A stretch of 64,000 nt of DNA. It comes from UBA5972 sp964637875. Lineage in GTDB: Bacteria; Pseudomonadota; Alphaproteobacteria; Rhodobacterales; Rhodobacteraceae. The position numbers and the translations under genes are program-made. The notes beneath the pieces are model-generated. The model was not told the DNA's origin and made no database searches. It was given only the letters and a program-made list of their open reading frames with translations. The stretch covers positions 17,924 to 81,923 of the forward strand of contig CAZWXK010000005.1 in assembly GCA_964637875.1 (NCBI GenBank), in the 5' to 3' direction. This document shows, in pieces, positions 36,054-45,773 of this stretch (positions are counted from its first letter, which is position 1; each line of letters opens with the position of its first letter).

Positions 36054-37346
36054 ATGACGCAAGTTCCCTCGACCCCCAACTCAACCCCGAACCCGGCCCC
36101 GGATTCGACCCTCCCGCCCGACCAGCCGCCATCGGTGGTGGATGACAGGCGCGCGCGGCGCAATGTGGCGGTTCTGGTGATGGCGCAAGCCTTTATCGGG
36201 GCGCAGATGTCGATGATCTTCATCCTCGGGGGGCTGGCCGGGCAATCTCTGGCCAGCAATCGCTGCCTGGCGACGCTGCCGATTTCGCTGATCGTTTTCG
36301 GGTCGATGACCACCGCACCCTGGATGAGCCAGGTGATGCAGCGTTTCGGACGCCGCACCGGGTTCTTTCTGGGAACCGGCGGCGGGGCGCTGGGCGCGGC
36401 GCTTGCGGCCTGGGGGCTGATCCAGCATTCGTTCCTTCTGTTCATGGCGGGATCATTTCTGACCGGGATATACATGTCGGCCCAGGGGTTCTATCGTTTT
36501 GCCGCGGTCGATACCGCGTCCGATTCCTTCCGGCCCAAGGCGATGTCCTATGTCATGGCGGGGGGGCTGATCTCGGCCATTCTCGGCCCGCAGCTGGCCA
36601 AGGTCACGGCCGACGCGATGGCGACCCCGTATCTGGGCACCTATCTGACGGTCATCGCGATCAACGTCGTGGGCGCGTCGCTGTTCCTGTTTCTGGACAT
36701 TCCCAGACCCGCGCCGCAGGTCGGTGGCCCGGCGGGGCAATCGGCGCGGGGGCGATCGCGCATCGAGATGCTGAAATCGCCGCGTATCCTGGTGGCGATC
36801 ATCTCGGGCATGGTCTCGTATTCGCTGATGACCCTGATGATGACCTCGGCCCCGCTGGCGATCGTGGGCACGGGCTTTTCCAAGGGAGATGCGGCCAATG
36901 TGGTGTCGGGACATGTCCTGGCAATGTTCATTCCATCCTTCTTTACCGGCCATCTGATTGCGCGTTTCGGGGTTGAAAGGATCATCGCGACCGGGCTGGT
37001 GATCCTTGCCGGATCCGGGCTTGTCGCCCTGTCCGGTGTACAGCTGGGACATTTCTTTGTCTCGATGATCCTTCTGGGCGTGGGATGGAATTTCGGCTTT
37101 ATCGGCGCCTCCACCATGCTGGCAGGCGCACATCGCCCCGAGGAAAGCGGCCGGATTCAGGGTATCAACGACATGATCGTGTTCGGCATGGTCACGATCG
37201 CCTCGATCGCCTCGGGCGGGCTGATGAACTGCTCGGGCGGGACGGCAACCGCGGGGTGGGATGCGGTCAGCACGGCGATGATTCCCTTCCTCACGCTGGC
37301 GGGCGGCGCGCTGATCTGGCTGGTTCTGCGCCCGGCCGAGGACTGA
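36054..37346 (+). CDS. Major facilitator superfamily transporter
   Basis: The 430-residue protein has about twelve hydrophobic segments after a 35-residue hydrophilic, proline-rich N-terminus. Residues such as SQVMQRFGRRTGF (loop 2-3 motif A-like) and GINDMIVFGMVTIAS are MFS-like. The substrate is unknown; the size and lack of a sugar-porter signature suggest a small organic compound or drug. The open frame extends upstream to 35898 without a clear start; the ATG at 36054 is used because the conserved membrane core begins soon after. It is convergent with the tetR gene. Confidence 0.85.
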   Translation: MTQVPSTPNSTPNPAPDSTLPPDQPPSVVDDRRARRNVAVLVMAQAFIGAQMSMIFILGGLAGQSLASNRCLATLPISLIVFGSMTTAPWMSQVMQRFGRRTGFFLGTGGGALGAALAAWGLIQHSFLLFMAGSFLTGIYMSAQGFYRFAAVDTASDSFRPKAMSYVMAGGLISAILGPQLAKVTADAMATPYLGTYLTVIAINVVGASLFLFLDIPRPAPQVGGPAGQSARGRSRIEMLKSPRILVAIISGMVSYSLMTLMMTSAPLAIVGTGFSKGDAANVVSGHVLAMFIPSFFTGHLIARFGVERIIATGLVILAGSGLVALSGVQLGHFFVSMILLGVGWNFGFIGASTMLAGAHRPEESGRIQGINDMIVFGMVTIASIASGGLMNCSGGTATAGWDAVSTAMIPFLTLAGGALIWLVLRPAED

Positions 37347-37370
37347 TGCGGCGCCACCGACAGGGGGCCG

Positions 37371-37394
37371 CCAACAGCCATACCAACAGCCATA
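37371..37394. repeat. 12-bp direct repeat between convergent genes
   Basis: Two adjacent copies of CCAACAGCCATA lie in the 67-bp spacer between the MFS and TetR genes. It belongs to the same repeat class seen in coding regions of this window. Confidence 0.8.
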
Positions 37395-37413
37395 TGCGCG
37401 CACGCGCCGCGCT

Positions 37414-38061
37414 TCAGGCGGCATCCTCGACAAAGAGGTTTTCCAGCGCGGCCAGTGTCGAGCGCACATGGCTGGCCGCGGTTCCCTGTTCCGACAGGAC
37501 CCAGCCCGACATGGCAACCTTGATCCCCGCGGCCAGAACGGCGGCCATCAGGCGGGGCCTGTCCTGCTCCGGGTCCAGCCCCAGGCGACGGGCGATCAGG
37601 CGGCCGATTTCCTCTTCATACTGCTGAAAGGCCTTGTCGCGCACCAGCACCAGCTTGGGGTGGGTCTGCGATATCTGGAACAGCACCCGCAGCTGGGCGC
37701 GATCTTCCTCGACATGGTCGAACCGGGTCAACAGCAGCGTCGTGATGTCCGACAGCAGGCTGCCGGAACCGTGGATGAAACCGGCCACCGCCTCGGGGGC
37801 AAAGTCGATCGGCGCCGGCATCAGCGCCTCTTCCTTGAAGGCGAAATAGTTGAAAAAGGTGCGCAGGCTGATACCCGCCTCGTGGGCGATCATCTCGGTC
37901 GTGACATTGTCCAGCCCCCGGGCCACCACCAGGCGCAGCGCCGCCTTGCGGATGGTTTCGGCGGTACGCATCCGGCGCCGGGACCTGAGATCGGCGCCCG
38001 GGCCAATGATGTCTGCCTTGTGATGCATGATCGGCTGCACCCCTTCCTTCGCTTGCGGCAT
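37414..38061 (-). CDS. TetR family transcriptional regulator
   Basis: The 215-residue repressor has an N-terminal HTH (RTAETIRKAALRLVVARG, then ITTEMIAHEAGI-like VTTEMIAHEAGISLRTFFNYF) and an all-helical ligand-binding domain. It is divergent from an RND efflux operon, the usual place for a TetR efflux repressor. The start is MPQAKEG at 38061; MHHKADI at 38028 is an alternative and closer to the HTH. The divergent spacer contains two related inverted-repeat half-operators at 38144-38176. Confidence 0.87.
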   Translation of the reverse strand: MPQAKEGVQPIMHHKADIIGPGADLRSRRRMRTAETIRKAALRLVVARGLDNVTTEMIAHEAGISLRTFFNYFAFKEEALMPAPIDFAPEAVAGFIHGSGSLLSDITTLLLTRFDHVEEDRAQLRVLFQISQTHPKLVLVRDKAFQQYEEEIGRLIARRLGLDPEQDRPRLMAAVLAAGIKVAMSGWVLSEQGTAASHVRSTLAALENLFVEDAA

Positions 38062-38143
38062 GTTTTCCGGCCCCCGCACACCCGATGCAGTGCCACCCGG
38101 CCCCCTTGCCCGCATGGTTGCGGGTGTTGCCGAGGGATTTTTC

Positions 38144-38176
38144 TTGCATATCGTGCAAGATTTGCATAGCACGCAA
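38144..38176. promoter_or_regulatory. Candidate TetR operator: two copies of a TTGCATA...GCAA motif
   Basis: TTGCATATCGTGCAA (38144-38158) extends to a perfect palindrome CTTGCA-TATCG-TGCAAG. A second copy, TTGCATAGCACGCAA (38162-38176), begins 18 bp later. Two tandem operator-like palindromes in the spacer between tetR and the RND pair are typical for divergent TetR control. The first arm also lies about 55-90 bp upstream of the membrane-fusion gene start. Confidence 0.65.
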
Positions 38177-38229
38177 TAACAACGACTGTCAAACCACCCG
38201 ATTCCTCGGGCAACCGGATGTGACCCCGC

Positions 38230-39596
38230 ATGACCCGTATCTCGACAAGACGCGCAAACCCCTTTCCCGCAACCCTGCCCGCCCGNNNNNNNNNNNNNNN
38301 NNNNNNNNNNNNNNNNNNNNNNNNNNNNNNNNNNNNNNNNNNNNNNNNNNNNNNNNNNNNNNNNNNNNNNNNNNNNNNNNNNNNNTGGCATTGGCAGTGA
38401 TCGCGGCAACAGCCCCCGCGATGGCCCAGAACACGGCCAGCGCCGGATCACGGGATGGTTCCGCAGAAAAACCCGGAAAAAAACCCGGCAAGAGCCCCGG
38501 GACCAAAGCCAGGGTCATCGCCCCGAACGTGACCGTGATCACACCACGCAAGCAGGTCTTTGTGGCCCGCATCCCGGTTTCGGGCACGCTGGTCGCCCGG
38601 CAGGAGGTCTTTGTCAATACACGCATCAACGGGCAGGTGATCGAAAACCTGCTGGCCGATATCGGCGACCATGTCGAAAAGGGGCAGTTGCTGGCGGTTC
38701 TGGACAAGCGCCAGTTCGAGGTACAGCTGGCCCAGGCCAATGCCGACCTGCCCCGGGCACGGGCCGCGGTGCAGCAGGCGCGCGACCAGATCTCGCTGGC
38801 CCAGGCGACACTGAAACAGGCACAGACAAGCCATGACCGCAATCTGCGCCTGCGCCAGAGCGGAACCATCTCGCAGGCGGTGTTCGACCAAAGCAGCACC
38901 GCCCTGGAACAGGCGCGGGCATCGCTGGCATCGGCGCGGGCGGGCCTGGCGATCGCACAGGCCCAGCTGAAGGCGGCCGAAACCCGGATTCGCAGCGCCC
39001 GGCTCAACCTGTCGTTCACCGAGATCCGGGCACCGGTCAGCGGCATCATCTCGGCGCGTTCGGCCCGCATGGGCGCGGTCGCCGTTGCCGGCGCACAGCC
39101 CATGTTCCGCATCATCCGCGATGCCGAGATCGAGGTCGAGGCCGACGTCATCGAATCCGACATCGGCAGTCTCAAGCAGGGCGATCGGGCCGATCTGGTG
39201 ATCTCGGGGCTGGGGAAACGTGTCGGACAGGTGCGGCGCATCTCGCCACGCATCGACCCGCGCACCCGCCTGGGCACGGTCAGGATAAGCCTGGAATCCG
39301 CCCGCGCGCTGCGCATCGGCCTGTTCGTCAATGGCTGGATCACGACCGGCCGACACCAGGCGCTGGGTGTGCCGACAAGCGCGGTCCTGTCCGATTCACA
39401 GGGCGATTTCGTGATGCTGGTCAAGGACGGCAAGGCCGTCAAGCGGCGCGTCACCGCCGGGCTGTTCTGGAAAGGCCGACGCGAAATCACCGCGGGTCTG
39501 ACGGGTAGCGAGCAGGTGATGCTGCGCGCCGGGGCCTTTTTCCGTCAGGGCGACCGGGTCACGGCGGTTCCGGTCGATGCGGGGGCGCTGAAATGA
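38230..39596 (+). CDS. RND efflux membrane-fusion protein (interrupted by an assembly gap)
   Basis: The periplasmic adaptor links an RND pump to an outer-membrane channel. The visible C-terminal part has the barrel-sandwich segment VFVARIPVSGTLVARQEV, a long alpha-hairpin (AQANADLPRARAAVQQARDQ), the lipoyl half IRAPVSGIISARS and a beta-barrel domain. The gap at 38286-38385 removes part of the N-terminus, including the signal peptide core. With 100 N the ATG at 38230 is out of frame with the rest, so the true gap length should be 3n+2. The stop overlaps the pump gene (ATGA). No outer-membrane factor gene follows. Confidence 0.85.
38286..38385. other. Assembly gap (100 N) without overlapping flanks
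   Basis: The left flank ends CCCGCCCG and the right begins TGGCATTGGC; they share no overlap. This is the only gap in the window of that kind. Sequence is therefore truly missing, and the frame of the membrane-fusion gene requires a gap length of 3n+2. Confidence 0.9.
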
Positions 39597-42500
39597 ACTT
39601 TGCCACCTGGTCGATCCGCAAGCCGGTTCCGTCGCTGGCCTTTTTCCTGGTGATGCTGGTGGCCGGCATCTACAGCTTCATGCGCCTGCCGGTCACCGAA
39701 CTGCCCAATGTGGACATTCCCATCATCTCGGTCACGATTGCCCAACCCGGCGCGGCACCGGCCGAGCTGGCCGGCCAGGTCCTCAAGCCGGTCGAGGATG
39801 CCGTCGCCAATATCCAGGGTGTCGATCACATCATCTCGCGGGCAACCGATTCACAGGCCAAGGTGATCATCAACTTCACCATGGACACGCGAACCGACAC
39901 CGCGCTGAACGATGTCAAGGACGCCGTCAGCCGCATCCGGCAGGATCTGCCCGATACCATCTCGGAACCCATCGTCAAGCGCGAGGAACTGGTCGGCAAG
40001 CCGATCCTCACCTATGGCATCAACAACCCCGACATGTCGATCGAGGAGCTGTCCAAGTTCATCGACGACGTGATCTCGCGCGAATTGCTGGGCATTCGCG
40101 GCGTCGGCGGGGTCGTGCGCGTGGGTGGTGCCGACCGCGAGATCAAGGTCGAGCTGGACCCCAACCGCCTGCTGGCACTGGGGATCACGGCGGCCGATGT
40201 CAATCGGCAATTGCGCGCCACCAACATCAATCTGGGCGCCGGGCGGGGCGATCTGGACGGGCTGGAATTTTCCATCAGGGCGCTGGGCAGCGCCAGGACG
40301 GTTGCCCAGCTGGCCCAGACATCGCTGACCCTGCCCAATGGCACCAAGGTCAGGCTGAACCAGCTGGGGCTGGTCTATGACGGGCCGGCCGAGGCGCGCA
40401 ATTTCGCCATGCTCGACGGCCACCCGGTGGTGGCGCTGGGGATCTACCGGCAGGCGGGCTATTCCGATCTCGACACCGCGCGCAAGGTCGCCGCCCAGCT
40501 GGACGACATCAGGAAACGCTATCCCGGCGTCAGCATTTCCAAGATCGACGATTCCACCATCCAGACCGCGGGCTCGTTCAGCAGCGCGATGGAGACCCTT
40601 TACGAGGGCGCGGCGCTGGCGGTGATCGTGGTGTTCCTGTTCCTGCGCGACTGGCGCGCAACCATCATCACCGCGCTGGCGCTGCCCCTGTCGATCATTC
40701 CCACCTTCTTTGCGATGTATTTCCTGGGGTTCTCGCTGAACCTGATCAGCCTGCTGGGCATCACCCTGGTGACGGGGATCCTGGTCGATGACGCGATCGT
40801 GGAAATCGAGAACGTCGAACGACACCGCGCCATGGGCAAGAACGCGCGCAAGGCGGCAGCCGACGCCGCCACCGAGATCGGCCTGACCGTGATCGCCATC
40901 ACCCTGTCGATCGTGGCGGTATTTGCGCCGGTCAGCTTCATGGGCGGGATACCGGGGCAGTTCTTCAAGCAGTTCGGCCTGACGGTGGCCATCGCGGCGC
41001 TGTTCTCGCTGCTGGTGGCGCGGCTGATCACGCCGATGCTGGCGGCCTATTTCCTGAAGGACACCCACAGGCATGCCAATTCCGGGGGCGCGCGAAAGGA
41101 CGGCTGGCTGATGCGCGGCTATCTGTCGATCCTGCGCTGGACACTGCGCCACCGGATCATCACCATCGTGGCGGCATTCGCGATCTTTGCCGCCTCGCTC
41201 TATTCCGCCACCTTGCTGCCGGGCGAGTTCACCCCGAAAAAGGACATCGGACGATCCCTGATCACGGTCGAGCTGCCGCCCGGCGCGACCCTTGACGACA
41301 CGCGCAGGATCGCCCGCGAGATGACCGATCGCATCTGGAAGATCCCCGAGATCCGCAATGTCTTTGTCGATGGGGGATCGGGCAGCATCACCCGGGCAAC
41401 CCTGATCGTCAATTACGGCACCAAGCTGGAACGCAAGCGCAGCTCGTTCCAGATCGAGGACGACATGCGCCGCCTGCTGGCCGACATTCCCGATGTGCGG
41501 ATCAATTTCGTCAACGAGCGCGGACAAAAGGACATCTCGCTGTCGGTTCTGGGCGATGACCGCGAGGTCGTGCGCAAGGCCGCGCTGCGTCTGGCCGATG
41601 CGATGAAGAAGATGCCCCAGCTGCGCAATGTCACCACCACCGCCGCCCTGCCCCGGCCGGAAATCCAGATCCGCCCCAAGGGCGACCTGGCGGCCGAGCT
41701 GGGGGTCACGGCAAATCTGCTGGCCTCGACCCTGCGGGTGGCCACGATCGGCGACGTGAATGCCAACCTGGCCAAGTTCAATTCCGGCGACGAACAGATC
41801 CCGATCAGGGTGCGGCTGCGCGAATCGGCGCGCAAGGATCTGACCAACCTGGCCGGCATCCGGGTGCGCACGCCGCTGGGCGTGTCGGTGCCGCTGCTGT
41901 CGGTGGCCGATGTCACGGTCTCCACCGGGCCCAGCGTGGTGACGCGCTATGACCGCAAGAACGAGACCAAGGTCGAAACCAACATGGGCCCCGACACGGT
42001 GCTGGGGCAGGCGACCGATCTGATCATGGCCCTGCCCGAGGCGCGCAACATGCCCAAGGGCACGCGCATCCAGCCCTCGGGCGATGCCGAGATCATGGCC
42101 GACATATTCGCCGGTTTCGCCACCGCCATGGCCGCCGGCATCATGCTGGTCTATGTGGTGCTGGCGCTGCTGTTCAGCAGTTTCGTGACACCGATCACCA
42201 TCCTGATGACCCTGCCGCTGGCCATCGGCGGGGCGATCTTTGCCCTGTATATCATGAACCTGGCGATCAGCCTGCCGGTGGTGATCGGGTTTCTGATGCT
42301 GATGGGAATCGTCACCAAGAACGCGATCATGCTGGTCGGATTTGCCCAGGATTCGATGAAAAAGGGCCTGTCGCGCCCCGACGCCATGCTGGAAGCCGGC
42401 CACAAGCGCGCGCGCCCCATCGTGATGACGACCATCGCCATGACCGCGGGCATGGTCCCCAGCGCGCTGGCGGTCAGCATCGGGGGCGAGTTCCGCTCGC

Positions 42501-42724
42501 CCATGGCGATTGCGGTGATGGGCGGGCTGATCCTTTCAACCCTTTTGTCGCTGGTCTTCGTGCCGGTGCTGTTCAGCCTGGTCGATGGCACCAAGGCCTG
42601 GGTCATGGACCGCCTGACGGGCGCACGCGGCCTGCCCGAAAACCGGGCAGACGCGACCACGGACAAGGCAATCGCCCGGATCGCGCCCCAGAGCATTGTC
42701 AAACGCAAAAAAACCTTGCCCTGA
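39593..42724 (+). CDS. RND family efflux transporter permease
   Basis: This 1043-residue AcrB-type proton-driven pump has twelve predicted membrane helices and two large periplasmic loops. The proton-relay aspartate pair in TM4 is ILVDDAIVEIEN, and PVTELPNVDIPIISVTI opens the first porter domain. The second half repeats with GFLMLMGIVTKNAIMLVGF. It overlaps the fusion-protein gene by 4 bp and is likely repressed by the divergent TetR protein. Substrates are unknown; the HAE1-like sequence suggests hydrophobic compounds or drugs. Confidence 0.93.
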   Translation: MNFATWSIRKPVPSLAFFLVMLVAGIYSFMRLPVTELPNVDIPIISVTIAQPGAAPAELAGQVLKPVEDAVANIQGVDHIISRATDSQAKVIINFTMDTRTDTALNDVKDAVSRIRQDLPDTISEPIVKREELVGKPILTYGINNPDMSIEELSKFIDDVISRELLGIRGVGGVVRVGGADREIKVELDPNRLLALGITAADVNRQLRATNINLGAGRGDLDGLEFSIRALGSARTVAQLAQTSLTLPNGTKVRLNQLGLVYDGPAEARNFAMLDGHPVVALGIYRQAGYSDLDTARKVAAQLDDIRKRYPGVSISKIDDSTIQTAGSFSSAMETLYEGAALAVIVVFLFLRDWRATIITALALPLSIIPTFFAMYFLGFSLNLISLLGITLVTGILVDDAIVEIENVERHRAMGKNARKAAADAATEIGLTVIAITLSIVAVFAPVSFMGGIPGQFFKQFGLTVAIAALFSLLVARLITPMLAAYFLKDTHRHANSGGARKDGWLMRGYLSILRWTLRHRIITIVAAFAIFAASLYSATLLPGEFTPKKDIGRSLITVELPPGATLDDTRRIAREMTDRIWKIPEIRNVFVDGGSGSITRATLIVNYGTKLERKRSSFQIEDDMRRLLADIPDVRINFVNERGQKDISLSVLGDDREVVRKAALRLADAMKKMPQLRNVTTTAALPRPEIQIRPKGDLAAELGVTANLLASTLRVATIGDVNANLAKFNSGDEQIPIRVRLRESARKDLTNLAGIRVRTPLGVSVPLLSVADVTVSTGPSVVTRYDRKNETKVETNMGPDTVLGQATDLIMALPEARNMPKGTRIQPSGDAEIMADIFAGFATAMAAGIMLVYVVLALLFSSFVTPITILMTLPLAIGGAIFALYIMNLAISLPVVIGFLMLMGIVTKNAIMLVGFAQDSMKKGLSRPDAMLEAGHKRARPIVMTTIAMTAGMVPSALAVSIGGEFRSPMAIAVMGGLILSTLLSLVFVPVLFSLVDGTKAWVMDRLTGARGLPENRADATTDKAIARIAPQSIVKRKKTLP

Positions 42725-42827
42725 GGGGGCACTGCCTGCCAACCTGTGGGCGGAAAAAGACGCCGCCACTGCGCGCCTGCCGGATTCTCTGGCAGGCCGG
42801 GCGGCAACACAACCGGGAGAGAAGAAA

Positions 42828-43796
42828 ATGATGATGAAACATGCTGTCGCATTCGCCGTGGCGATGGGACTTGCCGGCCCCGCCCTGGCGGTCGAGTGGA
42901 ACATGCCCACGCCCTATGGCGACAAGACCTTCCACACCGTCAACATCCGCGAATTCGCCAAGGACGTGAAATCCGCCACCAATGGCGCGCTGGATATCAC
43001 CGTCCATTCGGCGGGCTCGCTGTTTCCCCATGCCCAGATCAAGAACGCGGTGCGTTCGGGCCAGGTGCAGATCGGCGAATTCTTTCTGTCGCGCCTCTCG
43101 AACGAGGACGCGGCCTTTGGCATCGACAGCCAGCCCTTTGTCGCCACCTCCTATGCCGATGCGGCCCGCCTGTGGGCGGCGCAAAAGCCGGTCATCACAC
43201 GCCTTTTGGCCAAACAGGGGCTGATGCCGCTGTTCTCGGTGCCGTGGCCGGCGCAGGGCCTCTATACCAAGAACGAGGTCAAGACGGTTGACGACCTCGC
43301 CGGGCTGCGCTTCCGCGCCTATAACGCCGCGCTGGAGGAATTCGCAACCCTTGCCAAGGCCTCGCCCGTACAGGTCGAGGCGCCCGACATTCCGCAGGCC
43401 TTCGCCACCGGGCAGGTGCAGGCGATGATCACCTCGCCCTCGACCGGGGCCAATTCCAAGGCCTGGGATTTCGTCAACTACTACACCCCGATCAACGCCT
43501 GGGTGCCCAAGAACATCGTGGTGGTGAACAAGGCCGCCTTTGATGCGCTGCCGGCGTCCGTGCAAAAGGCGGTTCTCGACGCCGCCGCGAGGGCCGAGAA
43601 ACGCGGCTGGGACATGTCCAAGGCCGAAGCCGCCGCCAAGACCAAGGTCATGGCCGACAATGGCATGAAGATCGTGCAGCCCTCGGCCGCGCTGATGAAG
43701 GGCCTGCGTGAAATCGGCGCCAGGATGCTGGACAACTGGAAGGCCAAGGCCAGCCCCGAGGCGCTGGAAATCCTCAAGGTCTATCAAGGCGGCTGA
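42828..43796 (+). CDS. dctP: TRAP transporter substrate-binding protein (DctP family), system 1
   Basis: This 322-residue periplasmic protein has a signal peptide (cleavage near ALA-VEW, residue 20). DctP landmarks follow: VRSGQVQIGEFFLSRLSN, then DDLAGLRFRAYNAALEEF, which holds the conserved Arg that grips the carboxylate of the ligand, and AFATGQVQAMITSP. The ligand is unknown but probably a small carboxylate. GGGAGAGAAG precedes the ATG at 42828. A 10-bp-stem hairpin separates it from dctQ, a common way to make more binding protein than permease. Confidence 0.9.
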   Translation: MMMKHAVAFAVAMGLAGPALAVEWNMPTPYGDKTFHTVNIREFAKDVKSATNGALDITVHSAGSLFPHAQIKNAVRSGQVQIGEFFLSRLSNEDAAFGIDSQPFVATSYADAARLWAAQKPVITRLLAKQGLMPLFSVPWPAQGLYTKNEVKTVDDLAGLRFRAYNAALEEFATLAKASPVQVEAPDIPQAFATGQVQAMITSPSTGANSKAWDFVNYYTPINAWVPKNIVVVNKAAFDALPASVQKAVLDAAARAEKRGWDMSKAEAAAKTKVMADNGMKIVQPSAALMKGLREIGARMLDNWKAKASPEALEILKVYQGG

Positions 43797-43817
43797 GCGC
43801 GCCCGAGCGAAAATGAC

Positions 43818-43844
43818 GGGCCGCCCCCCGACGCGGGGCGGCCC
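43818..43844 (+). terminator. Intra-operon hairpin after dctP
   Basis: GGGCCGCCCC and GGGGCGGCCC form a perfect 10-bp stem with a 7-nt loop. There is no T-run, so it likely stabilises the dctP message end and only partly terminates before dctQ. Confidence 0.65.
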
Positions 43845-43879
43845 CGATCCAACGGCGCAAGGGGGCAAGGGGGCAGGAC

Positions 43880-44407
43880 ATGCGGCGCGTGCTGGACCGG
43901 ATATATGCAGGCGCGGGGGTGATCTCGGCGACCTGCATCCTGCTGATCTGTATCGTGGTCGCGGCGCAGATCTCGCTGAACATCCTGGCGCGGATCGCAG
44001 GGCCGGCGCTGTCCTTCACGATCCCGTCCTATGCCGATTTTTCCGGCTTCTTCCTGGCGGCCTCGTCCTTCATGGGGCTGGCCTATGCGCTGCGCAGGGG
44101 GGCCCATATCCGGGTCAATCTGGTGATCGGCCTGCTGCCCGCACGGCTGCGTCTGGTGCTGGAGGTCGCGACATTGCTGGGGGGCGCGGTGATGTCGGGT
44201 TTCGCCACATGGTATGCGGTGGTGCTGACGATGCAGAGCCGCCAGTTCGGAGACATGTCGCCGGGCATCATCGCGGTGCCCTTGTGGATACCGCAGGTCT
44301 TCATGGTTCTTGGGCTGGGGCTGCTGACGCTGGCCTTTGTGGATACGGCAATCGAGACGATGATCCGGCGCGCGCCGGTTCTGGTTGACGAAGGCGGGGC
44401 GGAATAG
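43880..44407 (+). CDS. dctQ: TRAP transporter small permease (DctQ family), system 1
   Basis: The 175-residue protein has four hydrophobic helices and the DctQ signature FFLAASSFMGLAYALRRGAHIRVNL. It pairs with the DctM protein encoded 4 bp downstream to form the membrane complex, which is driven by a sodium or proton gradient. GGGGCAGGAC is the probable ribosome-binding region. Confidence 0.9.
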   Translation: MRRVLDRIYAGAGVISATCILLICIVVAAQISLNILARIAGPALSFTIPSYADFSGFFLAASSFMGLAYALRRGAHIRVNLVIGLLPARLRLVLEVATLLGGAVMSGFATWYAVVLTMQSRQFGDMSPGIIAVPLWIPQVFMVLGLGLLTLAFVDTAIETMIRRAPVLVDEGGAE

Positions 44408-44410
44408 GCG

Positions 44411-45712
44411 ATGTCGGATCCGATGATCTTTGCCACCCTGCTGGGCCTGCTGCTGGTGCTGCTGGCGGGGGGCATGTGGGTGGCGCTGTCGCTGCTGATC
44501 GTGGCATTCGTGGCGATCGTCGCCTTTTCGCCGGCACCTGTCGGCCTGGTGCTGGCAACGACGCTGTGGGGGCACAGCAATTCCTGGCCGCTGGCGGCCC
44601 TGCCCCTGTTCATATTGATGGGCGAGATCCTGTTGCGCTCGCGCCTGTCGGAAGACATGTTTTCGGGCCTTGTGCCCTGGCTGGGCCGCGCGCCGGGGCG
44701 GCTTTTGCATGTCAACATCCTGGGCTGCGCGATATTCGCCGCCGTGTCTGGATCAAGCGCCGCCACCGCCGCCACCATCGGGCGCATGTCGGTGCCGGAA
44801 CTGACGCGCCGGGGATATCCTGAATCGCTGATCATCGGCACATTGGCGGGTTCGGCCACGCTGGGGCTGTTGATCCCGCCCTCGATCATCCTGATCGTCT
44901 ATGGGGTGGCGACCGAGCAATCCATCGCGCGCCTCTTTATCGCGGGCATCCTGCCGGGGCTGATGCTGGTCACGCTGTTTGCCGGCTATGTGATGATCCG
45001 GGCAGTGCTGAACCCCGCGGCCATTCCCGCGGCCGAGGCGCGCCACAGCCTGCGCGAAAAGATCATCGCCTCGCGCCGGCTGATCCCGGTGATCCTGCTG
45101 ATTGCAGGCGTGATCGGGTCGATCTATACCGGGGTTGCCTCGCCGACCGACGCGGCCGCGCTGGGGGTGGTGCTGTCGCTGGTGCTGGCGCTTTTCACCG
45201 GCAGCTTTGGCTGGGGCGATTTCGTGGACGCGGTGATGTCGGCGACACGGACCTCGGTCATGATCGCCTTCATCCTGCTGGCGGCGGCCTTTCTGACCAT
45301 CGCCATGGGGTTCACCGGCATTCCGCGCAACCTGGCCGCCTGGATCGGTACCTTCAACCTGTCGGCCGAGGAATTGCTGGTCGCGCTGACCGTGTTCTTC
45401 ATCCTGCTGGGATGTTTTCTGGACGGGATTTCGGTCGTGGTGCTGACGACATCGATCATCCTGCCGATGGTACAGGCGGCGGGGATCGACCCGCTGTGGT
45501 TCGGGATCTATCTGGTGCTGGTGGTCGAGATGGCCCAGATCACGCCGCCGGTGGGATTCAACCTGTTCGTGATCCAGGGGCTGACAGGAATCAACATATT
45601 GCGGATTGCCGCGCATGCGCTGCCGTTTTTCCTGCTGTTGCTGGTGGGGGTTTTCGTGATCACGGCCTTTCCACAGATCGTGACGGTGCTGCCCTCGATG
45701 ATGGGGCGCTGA
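44411..45712 (+). CDS. dctM: TRAP transporter large permease (DctM family), system 1
   Basis: The 433-residue protein has about twelve membrane segments and forms the translocation path of the TRAP system. Family motifs are present, including IFAAVSGSSAATAATIGRMS, LIPPSIILIVYGVATEQS and the C-terminal half ITPPVGFNLFVIQG. It begins 4 bp after dctQ. The TRAP trio is convergent with the alcohol dehydrogenase gene of the neighbouring catabolic operon across a hairpin element, so it is a separate transcription unit. Confidence 0.93.
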   Translation: MSDPMIFATLLGLLLVLLAGGMWVALSLLIVAFVAIVAFSPAPVGLVLATTLWGHSNSWPLAALPLFILMGEILLRSRLSEDMFSGLVPWLGRAPGRLLHVNILGCAIFAAVSGSSAATAATIGRMSVPELTRRGYPESLIIGTLAGSATLGLLIPPSIILIVYGVATEQSIARLFIAGILPGLMLVTLFAGYVMIRAVLNPAAIPAAEARHSLREKIIASRRLIPVILLIAGVIGSIYTGVASPTDAAALGVVLSLVLALFTGSFGWGDFVDAVMSATRTSVMIAFILLAAAFLTIAMGFTGIPRNLAAWIGTFNLSAEELLVALTVFFILLGCFLDGISVVVLTTSIILPMVQAAGIDPLWFGIYLVLVVEMAQITPPVGFNLFVIQGLTGINILRIAAHALPFFLLLLVGVFVITAFPQIVTVLPSMMGR

Positions 45713-45714
45713 GA

Positions 45715-45760
45715 ATACCGCGCCCGATGGGCGCGGCGGGAGTATTTGCGCAAAGAAGAA
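45715..45760. terminator. Hairpin terminator plus dispersed repeat between convergent genes
   Basis: CCGCGCCC-GAT-GGGCGCGG (45718-45736) is a perfect 8-bp hairpin, flanked by AATAC on the left and GTATT on the right, which extends the pairing. It is followed by GTATTTGCGCAAAGAAGAA, the same arm as at 32322-32342. The location between two converging operons suits a bidirectional terminator. Confidence 0.75.
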
Positions 45761-45773
45761 ACCCCGAAGGGGC

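Noticed and set aside
39851..42403. Long minus-strand open frame opposite the RND pump
   Set aside because: Same artefact; the plus-strand pump has family motifs, including the TM4 Asp-Asp pair.
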